Positions 1-5,560 of a stretch of 5,560 nt of DNA are shown here, piece after piece (position 1 is the stretch's first letter; every line of letters starts with the position of its first letter). Under the pieces are notes generated by a model, which was given only the letters and a program-made list of their open reading frames with translations, ran no database searches and was not told where the DNA came from. Source of the stretch: Candidatus Scatosoma pullistercoris (GTDB lineage Bacteria > Bacillota > Clostridia > Christensenellales > Borkfalkiaceae); NCBI GenBank assembly GCA_018714725.1, contig DVMZ01000020.1, positions 1 through 5,560 of the forward strand, read 5' to 3'. The position numbers and the translations under genes are program-made.

Positions 1-1857
1 GACGGGGGATATACCTGGGAGAGCGCGCGTCTGGACAGAACGCTGCTCGATCCCGGTACGGGATGTTTCGGGTCATTGCTCTCTTATGACGACGATATGA
101 TGCTCTTCATTCATTGCGATGACGAAGATTATCGCACGAACGTCACGATAGAGGCCAGTTTTGACGGCGGGAGGACCTGGACGCTGAAGAAACGGCTGCC
201 TTATGCGGAGATGGACAACGTCTCCGACGGCGGGTATTGCGACCTTACCAGAGACGCAGAGGGAAATATTTTTGCGATCGTCGAGGAAACGACCAGCAAT
301 TATGCCCGGGTTTATGTTTTCAAACTGACGCCGGAATGGTTTTTCTCGGAAGCCACCAAACTGCATTCGCTGACGGTGGACGGGGAGACCATGAACACGG
401 ATACCGCAGACGAATATGTCGTGCGCGTTCCGTCCGGAAAGGAAAAAGCGGAAATCTCCTTTACTTTGCCTGCGCAAAAAGGCTATTCCGTGTCTATTAA
501 CGGAGTGGAGACCGCCGAACAGGATTTTGAAACGGAGCTGATCTGGAACAGAACCGTGGTGGATATAGCGGTCGGTTCGCAATGGAGCGACGAGCAGAAA
601 CATTATACGGTACTCTTTCTGAAAGAATCCGGGGAAATGCAGCCGGGAATCGTGCAGAGATATCTGTTCGACGACGCCGCAACTTCGGTGTATGACAGCG
701 TTTCCATGAACTTTGCGGAAACCAGCAATATTCAGGCGGCGGAAGGCCGGACGGCGGAGGACGGCGCGGCGCTGTTTGAATCGGGGGCTTACGCGCTCGT
801 CCGGGACGCTTTGAACAGCGATTTCGGGAAAGGCGCCTTTGCCGTAAATCTCTGGCTGAAGCCCGAAAGCGTAACGGGCACGCAATATTATCTCTGCGTA
901 GGCCGGGAGGGCATGTCCGAAGGATATTTCTCCGTCAAGAGCGTGGACGGGAAAGTCGTCTTTGAAATTTCGGACGGACGTGAAATTTCCCGCGCCGAAA
1001 CGGATACGGCTCTGGCAGCCGGCCGGTGGGCGAGCGTGACGGCGGTCGTTACGGACAACGAACAGAAGATATTCCTGAACGGGGAACTCGCCGCTTCCGT
1101 CGGGAAGAGAAAATTCAACGTGAGCGGAGAGAACTCTCTGTTTATCGGGGCTTCTTCCAACCTCAATTCTTTCTGTGACGCAGTCATTTCGGAGATCGCG
1201 GTATTCTCCGGGGAACTGACGGACGGCGCGGTGAAGAGTTTTTGCGAAGGCAAAGAAATCTTCCCCGTGGCGGTTTCGGCGGACGAATATACCCGCGTGA
1301 CGATTTCCGCCCCCTGGGCGGCGGAAGGGGACGCGGTCCGGATCGAAGCGAAATGTTCGGGTTCGCTGCGGATCATCAAAGAAGTGCAGGTGATCGCGGA
1401 GAACGGCGATGCGGTTGCCGTAGAACAAGACGATACGGGCTGGAATTTCCGGATGCCCGCGTCGGCGGCAGAGGTCGTGGTGACGTCCGAAAACGAAAGC
1501 TATGAAGTGACCGTGGCCGAAACCGAAGGGGGCAGGATCACGGCGAGCCGTACCGGCGTGGTGTATAAAGACACGAAAATCGAGTTTTTCTTTGAACCGG
1601 AAGAAGGGTATCGTTTTGTATCGGCTGCGGTGAACGGGCAGACGGTGGAAACAGTGGCGGGACGCTATGTGCTGCCGGCGCTTTCCGGGGACGTTCACGT
1701 CACGGCGGTGTTCGAGAAACAGGCCGAACCGGACACGAAGGGCACGGGCTGCGGAAGCGCGCTGACCGGAATGCTTTCGGCGCTGACGATGGCCGGCGCG
1801 GCGTGTGCGGCAATGGCCGGAACGAAAAAAACGGCAAATCGGAGGAAAGGAAATTGA
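1..1857 (+). CDS. Surface-anchored sialidase-like protein (GH33/BNR), 5'-truncated
   Basis: Reading is open from base 1 to the TGA at 1855-1857 (618 residues), so the start lies upstream; an internal TTG at 76 is not a credible start. Residues are counted from the window edge. The product is probably an extracellular exo-alpha-sialidase releasing terminal sialic acid from glycans. Residues 1-110 are the end of a beta-propeller: a partial Asp-box (DGGYTW, 1-6), a perfect one (SFDGGRTW, 53-60), and the GH33-like order R45 (third Arg of the carboxylate-binding triad), Y79 in GGYCDL (nucleophile) and E95/E96. Then follow a cadherin-like beta-sandwich (about 120-208), a LamG-like domain (217-417; LWLKP at 284, IFLNG at 357), two InlB/Flg_new-like repeats (430-498 with FRMP; 500-573), and a GCGS anchor (583-618). 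The other two arginines, the acid/base Asp and the Glu partner would lie upstream, so activity cannot be judged fully. A non-catalytic BNR protein is the alternative. Confidence 0.82.
   Translation, partial: DGGYTWESARLDRTLLDPGTGCFGSLLSYDDDMMLFIHCDDEDYRTNVTIEASFDGGRTWTLKKRLPYAEMDNVSDGGYCDLTRDAEGNIFAIVEETTSNYARVYVFKLTPEWFFSEATKLHSLTVDGETMNTDTADEYVVRVPSGKEKAEISFTLPAQKGYSVSINGVETAEQDFETELIWNRTVVDIAVGSQWSDEQKHYTVLFLKESGEMQPGIVQRYLFDDAATSVYDSVSMNFAETSNIQAAEGRTAEDGAALFESGAYALVRDALNSDFGKGAFAVNLWLKPESVTGTQYYLCVGREGMSEGYFSVKSVDGKVVFEISDGREISRAETDTALAAGRWASVTAVVTDNEQKIFLNGELAASVGKRKFNVSGENSLFIGASSNLNSFCDAVISEIAVFSGELTDGAVKSFCEGKEIFPVAVSADEYTRVTISAPWAAEGDAVRIEAKCSGSLRIIKEVQVIAENGDAVAVEQDDTGWNFRMPASAAEVVVTSENESYEVTVAETEGGRITASRTGVVYKDTKIEFFFEPEEGYRFVSAAVNGQTVETVAGRYVLPALSGDVHVTAVFEKQAEPDTKGTGCGSALTGMLSALTMAGAACAAMAGTKKTANRRKGN
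1747..1854 (+). other. C-terminal GCGS anchor/sorting-like signal of the sialidase-like protein
   Basis: After an acidic/polar linker (EPDTKGT) comes G-C-G-S with Cys at residue 584. An Ala-rich hydrophobic stretch (about 587-606) and a basic end (KK, then NRRKGN) follow before the stop. The three-part layout (short motif, membrane span, positive tail) is that of a cell-surface sorting or retention signal, but there is no LPXTG. The neighbouring exported phosphoesterase ends the same way, which supports a shared signal. The function is inferred; a plain tail anchor with a chance Cys is the alternative. Confidence 0.6.
1841..1845 (+). promoter_or_regulatory. Ribosome binding site fixing a TTG start at 1854
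   Basis: GGAGG lies 8 nt before the TTG at 1854, an ideal spacing. It is inside the last codons of the sialidase-like gene. It decides the start: the in-frame GTG at 1803 has no comparable site and would put 17 charged residues (many Lys, Glu, Asn) ahead of the signal peptide. Confidence 0.8.
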
Positions 1858-3728
1858 AGGGCGCGAAGAAAATTTTTGCGGCAATCTTGGCCGGGGCCTG
1901 TTTGTCCGGCGTTTCGCCTTTTGCTTCTTCCGCGGCGGCGGAGGCCGCTGCGGAAGAAGAGGTATTGCTGAATTTTCAGGTGGTCAGCGATATTCACTAT
2001 GAAACGGGCCGGGCGAGCTATCAATACCCGAAATTTGCGGAAAAATTCAGAAACGCGCTTGCGATCAACGAGGAGAAATTCCCGGAGAGCGACGCGCTCG
2101 TCGTGGCCGGCGACGTCAGCTATAATATGGGCAAAGAAGCGGAATACGAGGGCTTTTTCGGGGATTTGTCCCGATATGGCTCCGCGCCCGTCAACATTGT
2201 CGCCATGGGAAATCACGAATACGAATGGGATGAAAGCGGACAAAAGCTGACCGGCCGTTCGGACGCGGATTTTTCCATAAAAAAGGAAAGGTATATGCGC
2301 TATGTGAGCGAATATACCGGGATTTCGTCGGAAACGATTTATTTCGATACCTGGGTAAACGATTATCATTTTATTGTGCTCAATACGGAAGGCTGGGTGA
2401 ACGGAAACGGCGACGCGTATATTTCGGATGCGCAGCTGGCATGGCTGAAACGCGCGCTGGCACAGCGCGCGGACGAAAACAAACCGATTTTTGTCATCGC
2501 GCATCAGCCGCTGAGCGACACGACCAACCGCTCCGACGCCTGGCCGATCGGGGAAGCGTCCGATCAGATCAAGGAACTTTTTGCGGATTATCCGCAGGTG
2601 ATTTATTTTTCCGGCCATGTGCATAACGGGCACATCGGCTATAAAGCGGTTTACAATGCGGGATACGGTACGCTCGTGGACTTGCCGGCGTTCCAGTATA
2701 ACGAGCTGGAAAATACGGAGGCGGGCTCCGCGATCGGCTACAACGTCAGCGTGTATGCGGACAAAACGCTGCTGACCCCCATCGATTATATCACCGAGGA
2801 ATTGTTGACGGAAGAAACGATCGTCGTCGATAAAGCCTGGTACGAAGGGGCGGCGGACGCCGCCGATCTCTCCGGGGTGACCGTGGAAGGCGCGGCCGGG
2901 GCTGCGCTCACGGACGGGAATACGAAAACGACGTCGGAAACGGAAAGCGTAATGCTGTCGCTGCCGGCGGGTACGAAAGTTTCCGGAATCCGGTTCCGCG
3001 GCGCGCCCGTGCCTTCCGTACAGGGAACGGTGGGAATCTGGGGCGCCTATGATATGCAGGCGTCGACTTATACTCTTTCCGATATGCCGGAAAGCTGTAA
3101 GGTTTCGGTAAGCGCAGACGGGGAGACGTGGAAAGAAGTGGCGGACCGCGAAATTTCTGTCCGGTACGGCACCGCACTCAGCAACGAGAACCGCACGGAG
3201 TGGTCGGAGGCGCTCGGATGGGTGAAAGTGTCCTTTGAAGAACAGGAAGCCGGATATGTCAAAATCGAGTTCGGCGGGCCTTGCATTCTTTCGGAAATCC
3301 GCGCGACGGGTGCTTTCACGCCTTCGTTTCCCGATACTTATGAGATTCAGAAGCTGTACGAGTCCCTGATGAATGCGGACGCGGACCTTTACACGGCCGA
3401 AAGCATCGAAGCGGTGCGGGCGGAAATCGCCGCTCTGAAGAGCTTTGTTTACGGCACTTCGATAAGCGAACGGGAAGTGGAACAGGTGAAAGCGCTGCTG
3501 GATCAGGCTGCGGAAAAGCTGGAAGAAAAGAAGGCGGAAGTTCCCGATTCTTCCTCGGGGACTTCGGATTCCGCTTCGTCCGGCGCCGGTTCTTCGTCGG
3601 ACGGAGGCGAATCGTCCGGCGGAAAACCGTCCGGCAAAGGGTGCGGATCGACGGCTTTGTCGGTTGTCGGAATCGGAGCAATGCTCGTATCCGCATATAT
3701 TTTTGCGGGGAGGAAACGTAACCGATGA
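1854..3728 (+). CDS. Exported calcineurin-like metallophosphoesterase with discoidin-like and FIVAR-like domains
   Basis: 624 residues from a TTG start that overlaps the upstream stop (TTGA, 1854-1857). A signal peptide is clear: K2-K6 basic region, hydrophobic core about 7-22, cleavage likely in the Ala-rich stretch 27-33. The metallophosphoesterase fold spans about 37-310 with every expected motif: D46-x-H48, G86-D87, G119-N120-H121-E122, H217 and G254-H255-x-H257. The predicted dinuclear metal site is therefore intact and hydrolysis of a phosphomono- or diester is expected outside the cell; the substrate is unknown. A discoidin (F5/8-type)-like beta domain (about 330-487) may bind glycans. 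It is followed by a FIVAR-like helical domain (496-563), a Ser/Gly-rich linker (564-594) and a GCGS-type anchor with Cys 597. Its position between a sialidase-like protein and a sugar importer suggests a role in trimming host glycoconjugates or phosphorylated ligands. The family call is firm; the C-terminal domain names are from pattern only. Confidence 0.92.
   Translation: MKGAKKIFAAILAGACLSGVSPFASSAAAEAAAEEEVLLNFQVVSDIHYETGRASYQYPKFAEKFRNALAINEEKFPESDALVVAGDVSYNMGKEAEYEGFFGDLSRYGSAPVNIVAMGNHEYEWDESGQKLTGRSDADFSIKKERYMRYVSEYTGISSETIYFDTWVNDYHFIVLNTEGWVNGNGDAYISDAQLAWLKRALAQRADENKPIFVIAHQPLSDTTNRSDAWPIGEASDQIKELFADYPQVIYFSGHVHNGHIGYKAVYNAGYGTLVDLPAFQYNELENTEAGSAIGYNVSVYADKTLLTPIDYITEELLTEETIVVDKAWYEGAADAADLSGVTVEGAAGAALTDGNTKTTSETESVMLSLPAGTKVSGIRFRGAPVPSVQGTVGIWGAYDMQASTYTLSDMPESCKVSVSADGETWKEVADREISVRYGTALSNENRTEWSEALGWVKVSFEEQEAGYVKIEFGGPCILSEIRATGAFTPSFPDTYEIQKLYESLMNADADLYTAESIEAVRAEIAALKSFVYGTSISEREVEQVKALLDQAAEKLEEKKAEVPDSSSGTSDSASSGAGSSSDGGESSGGKPSGKGCGSTALSVVGIGAMLVSAYIFAGRKRNR
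3639..3725 (+). other. C-terminal GCGS anchor/sorting-like signal of the phosphoesterase
   Basis: A flexible Ser/Gly linker leads into G-C-G-S (Cys at residue 597), a hydrophobic stretch of about 18 residues (TALSVV to YIFA) and a strongly basic end, GRKRNR. Layout and motif match the tail of the upstream sialidase-like protein although the rest of the two proteins is unrelated. The likely role is attachment to or processing at the cell envelope. No LPXTG is present. The role is inferred from architecture. Confidence 0.65.
3707..3713 (+). promoter_or_regulatory. Ribosome binding site for the AraC-family gene
   Basis: GGGGAGG lies 11 nt before the ATG at 3725, within the final codons of the phosphoesterase gene. 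The next in-frame ATG (3734) would be 20 nt away, too far, so 3725 is preferred. Confidence 0.7.
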
Positions 3729-4600
3729 CGGAAATGCGGGAAAAAATCGATTCGTTGCTCAATTCGGTCGGACGAAGACAGGAAAACGCCGGGGAAGAAG
3801 CGATTTTCAACGATCTGTATGTGATTGAATGCGCTTCCGAGCGGTGTTCTTCCAACCGGAAGACCCGCACGAAACACAATTACTTCGTTTTGCATTACAT
3901 ATTGTCCGGCACGGGAAAACTCGTGCTCAAAGACCGGGAACACCGCTGCGTCGCCGACGACATATTTTTTGTCCTTCCGGGCGAAGAAACGGAATATTGC
4001 GCCGATAAGGCCAATCCGTGGTATTATGTCTACATCGGTTTTAACGGGAGATGCGCCGAGAAGATTATGGAAATGATGAAGGTGGATGAAAATACGCCCG
4101 TCATTCACGTCAAACACGACGTATTGCTCCGCGAAGCCATGCAGGATTTCGTAAACGATGTGTACGAATACGGGAAGACCTCTCTGCGGGTGATGAGCAA
4201 GCTCTATCGTCTGTTTTCGTTGATTGCCGAGAAACGTCAGTCGGAAGTGAAACTTTCGCGGAAAGAGAGCTACATTCTGGCCGCGGCGAATTATATCAAC
4301 GACTATATCGGGGAGGACATTTCGCTGGAGACCATTTCTTTCAATATCGGTCTGAATTCCGATTATTTTTCGGAAATTTTCAAGGAGATCATGGGTTTGT
4401 CGGTCCGGCAGTACATCATAGAAATGCGCATGAAATGCGCGCGGGGATGGCTGATCTCCTCGGACGATTCCGTCAAATCCATCGCCTCCATGGTAGGGTA
4501 TTCCGATCCTCTGTATTTCACAAAGGCGTTCAAGAAATACTTTCATATTTCTCCTACCGAAATGCGGAAACAGTTTTATGCCAGGGGAGGAAAACAATAA
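3725..4600 (+). CDS. AraC-family transcriptional regulator with cupin-like sensor domain
   Basis: 291 residues, the usual length for the sugar-sensing AraC class. The ATG overlaps the previous stop (ATGA, 3725-3728), indicating translational coupling. The N-terminal half has a cupin-like ligand-binding core (about 51-108: HNYFVLHYILSGTGKL, then DDIFFVLPGEE and WYYVYIGF), followed by a helical linker (about 110-190). The C-terminal DNA-binding part has two helix-turn-helix units: 199-232 (SLETISFNIGLNSDYFSEIF) and 249-282 (SVKSIASMVGYSDPLYFTKAFKK, then ISPTEMR). The second matches the AraC signature very well. Members of this class usually activate sugar-uptake and glycan-degradation genes on binding a sugar. 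Co-transcription with surface enzymes and an importer suggests it controls this locus, including itself. No intergenic space for an operator exists within the window, so its sites must lie upstream or elsewhere. The ligand is unknown. Confidence 0.95.
   Translation: MTEMREKIDSLLNSVGRRQENAGEEAIFNDLYVIECASERCSSNRKTRTKHNYFVLHYILSGTGKLVLKDREHRCVADDIFFVLPGEETEYCADKANPWYYVYIGFNGRCAEKIMEMMKVDENTPVIHVKHDVLLREAMQDFVNDVYEYGKTSLRVMSKLYRLFSLIAEKRQSEVKLSRKESYILAAANYINDYIGEDISLETISFNIGLNSDYFSEIFKEIMGLSVRQYIIEMRMKCARGWLISSDDSVKSIASMVGYSDPLYFTKAFKKYFHISPTEMRKQFYARGGKQ
4584..4590 (+). promoter_or_regulatory. Ribosome binding site for the ABC permease gene
   Basis: GGGGAGG lies 12 nt before the ATG at 4603 and inside the last codons of the regulator gene. 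It picks ATG 4603 over the earlier in-frame ATG at 4435, which would add 56 residues of out-of-frame regulator sequence. Confidence 0.7.
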
Positions 4601-4602
4601 AT

Positions 4603-5523
4603 ATGATTCAAAATAATGTTCGGCCGGCGGTGAAAACCACCTTCAACAAAAAATATTGGGAAGAGCGATTTTTTATCTGCGTAATGCTCGTTACCGCAGT
4701 CGTCAATTTCCTGATTTTCTGGGTATATCTCAATTTCAGCTCGATTATGCTGGCCTTTCAGCCGATCAATGCGAACGGAAAATCAGACTGGACGCTGGAT
4801 AATTTCAGGATGATTTTTTCGGAGCTGACGGGCGCGGAATCGGTCATTGCGGTGGCGCTGAAAAACACGATGATTTTCTTTGCGGCGAATCTGTTTATCG
4901 TCATGCCCGTGTCGGTGCTTCTCTGCTATTTCCTGTACAAGCGGATCACGGGATACAGGGCTTTCCGTTTTATCTTTTATCTCCCTTCCATCATAGCCGG
5001 TTCCATTTATGTCATGCTGTTCAAATACATCATTTCCTATGACGGACCGGTGGATATGCTGTTGGCTCAGTTCGGGATCGAACACATAGACTTTCTGGTG
5101 GAGGAGAGGGCGTTCAGGACCATTCTGACTTATACCGTGGTCACCTCGTTCGGCGGAAATATCATCCTGCTTTCCGGTGCGGTGTCGCACATTGACGATT
5201 CCATTATAGAGGCCGGCAAGATAGACGGCGTCAATATGTGGCAGGAGCTGTTTTACCTGGTGATTCCGCTGATCTGGCCGACGCTGTCCACTTTGTTGCT
5301 CTTTCAGTTTGTGGGAATTTTCAATTCCTCCGGGCCCATCCTGCTGTTTACGAAAGGGCAATACAATACGACTACGATTTCCTATTGGATTTTCCAGCAG
5401 GTCAATGAAAACTCGCTTTACAATTATCCGGCGGCGGTGGGAATTGTCTGCACGGCGATCGGCGTACCGCTTTCGCTGTTCATGCGGTGGGTGTTGAACC
5501 GCGGTGTGGAGGACGTGGAGTAA
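4603..5523 (+). CDS. Sugar ABC transporter permease, MalF-type (CUT1 family)
   Basis: 306 residues, a normal length for the first permease of a CUT1 carbohydrate importer. It begins 2 nt after the regulator's stop. About six membrane segments are visible: 23-45, 89-113, 121-144, 172-193, 217-240 and 277-298. The cytoplasmic EAA loop that docks the ATPase is present at 203-222 (EAGKIDG, then the closing VIPL), placed between segments 4 and 5 as expected for binding-protein-dependent permeases. FRFIFYLPSIIAG (121-133) is also typical of this family. It should form a heterodimer with the permease that starts just downstream and receive sugar from an extracellular binding protein. Neither the binding protein nor the ATPase is in the window; clostridial CUT1 systems often share one ATPase encoded elsewhere. 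The substrate is probably an oligosaccharide or a sugar freed by the upstream enzymes, but the sequence does not show which. Confidence 0.94.
   Translation: MIQNNVRPAVKTTFNKKYWEERFFICVMLVTAVVNFLIFWVYLNFSSIMLAFQPINANGKSDWTLDNFRMIFSELTGAESVIAVALKNTMIFFAANLFIVMPVSVLLCYFLYKRITGYRAFRFIFYLPSIIAGSIYVMLFKYIISYDGPVDMLLAQFGIEHIDFLVEERAFRTILTYTVVTSFGGNIILLSGAVSHIDDSIIEAGKIDGVNMWQELFYLVIPLIWPTLSTLLLFQFVGIFNSSGPILLFTKGQYNTTTISYWIFQQVNENSLYNYPAAVGIVCTAIGVPLSLFMRWVLNRGVEDVE
5515..5520 (+). promoter_or_regulatory. Ribosome binding site for the gene starting at 5529
   Basis: GTGGAG lies 8 nt before the ATG at 5529 and forms the last two codons (Val-Glu) of the upstream permease. A stronger GGAGG at 5508-5512 is 16 nt away, which is too far to be the main site. 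Confidence 0.6.
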
Positions 5524-5528
5524 AAGAT

Positions 5529-5560
5529 ATGCGAAGAAATCCGAATAAAATTAAAAAAGC
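5529..5560 (+). CDS. Start of a further gene, probably the partner (MalG-type) permease, 3'-truncated
   Basis: ATG 5 nt after the stop of the MalF-type permease, preceded by a ribosome binding site at good spacing. Only about ten codons are in the window (MRRNPNKIKK, then a partial codon). A short, very basic N-terminus before a first membrane segment is usual for the second CUT1 permease, and MalF-MalG order with near-zero spacing is the norm. The product is inferred from context only; a solute-binding protein would be expected to show a hydrophobic signal sequence soon after such a start, so it cannot be excluded. Confidence 0.6.
   Translation, partial: MRRNPNKIKK

Noticed and set aside
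1803..1853. Longer start (GTG at 1803) for the phosphoesterase
   Set aside because: It adds 17 polar, charged residues before the signal peptide, overlaps the upstream gene by 55 nt, and lacks a ribosome site; TTG 1854 has GGAGG at 8 nt.
73..1884. A 603-codon open frame on the minus strand covering nearly the whole sialidase-like gene
   Set aside because: Its translation is rich in Arg, His, Phe and Pro with no recognisable domain, and it mirrors a well-supported + strand gene. It is explained by codon bias of the sense gene that avoids stop complements in that phase. It has no convincing ribosome site.
1887..1901. Possible lipobox (LAGAC, Cys 16) in the phosphoesterase signal peptide
   Set aside because: The consensus needs Leu/Val/Ile three residues before the Cys; here that position is Ala, and the hydrophobic core before the Cys is very short and continues beyond it.
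1695..2633. Minus-strand open frame of 312 codons across the sialidase/phosphoesterase junction
   Set aside because: It crosses two real genes in antisense, has no known motif, and the metallophosphoesterase motifs on the + strand account for this DNA.
2958..2975. LPAGT string in the phosphoesterase, similar to the sortase signal LPXTG
   Set aside because: The order is wrong (LPAGT, not LPxTG) and it lies in the middle of the discoidin-like domain, not before a C-terminal membrane span.
3540..3640. Repetitive TCC/TCG/GGC-rich DNA as a possible tandem repeat or recombination site
   Set aside because: It encodes the Ser/Gly linker; the repetition is simple low complexity without a regular unit length.
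3503..4597. Minus-strand open frame of 364 codons opposite the phosphoesterase tail and the AraC gene
   Set aside because: Its sequence has no domain signature, and it is antisense to a regulator with two clear helix-turn-helix motifs. It is a shadow frame.
5521..5560. A/T-rich stretch at the window end as a terminator or promoter
   Set aside because: There is no GC-rich hairpin, and the bases are explained as the Asn/Lys-rich first codons of the next gene.

Overview
The window is a compact, one-directional (+ strand) gene cluster that looks like part of a glycan-foraging locus of a Gram-positive, gut-type Clostridia/Christensenellales-like bacterium. The lineage is inferred from strong GGAGG-type ribosome binding sites, moderately GC-rich coding DNA, Ser-rich linkers, and C-terminal 'GCGS + hydrophobic stretch + basic tail' anchors on two exported proteins. 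The sequence alone does not fix the species. Almost every base is coding: the longest gap between consecutive genes is 5 nt, and no promoter, terminator, RNA gene, insertion sequence or CRISPR array is visible.

Layout: (1) positions 1-1857, the C-terminal part of a large surface sialidase-like protein, entered mid-gene. It has the last blades of a BNR/Asp-box propeller, then a cadherin-like beta-sandwich, a LamG-like lectin fold, two small InlB/Flg_new-type repeats and a C-terminal anchor. (2) 1854-3728, an exported calcineurin-like metallophosphoesterase with all its metal-binding motifs, followed by a discoidin-like domain, a FIVAR-like helical domain, a Ser/Gly linker and the same kind of anchor. 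(3) 3725-4600, an AraC-family regulator with an N-terminal cupin-type sensor domain. (4) 4603-5523, a MalF-type (CUT1) sugar ABC-transporter permease. (5) 5529 onward, the first codons of another gene, most likely the partner MalG-type permease.

The genes are joined by a TTGA overlap, an ATGA overlap, a 2-nt gap and a 5-nt gap. This suggests one translationally coupled transcript. The reasonable inference is that two surface enzymes trim host or dietary glycoconjugates (sialic acid and phosphate ester release), an ABC importer takes up a resulting sugar or oligosaccharide, and the AraC protein switches the set on. The substrate is not proven: the N-terminal half of the sialidase, the solute-binding protein and any nan catabolic genes lie outside the window.

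The most notable signal is the shared C-terminal GCGS tail on two unrelated exported proteins that lack LPXTG. It resembles in architecture, but not in exact sequence, the Cys- or Gly-containing CTERM sorting signals known from other phyla. A second oddity is that the basic end of each tail is encoded by the same AGG-AAA bases that form the next gene's ribosome binding site.
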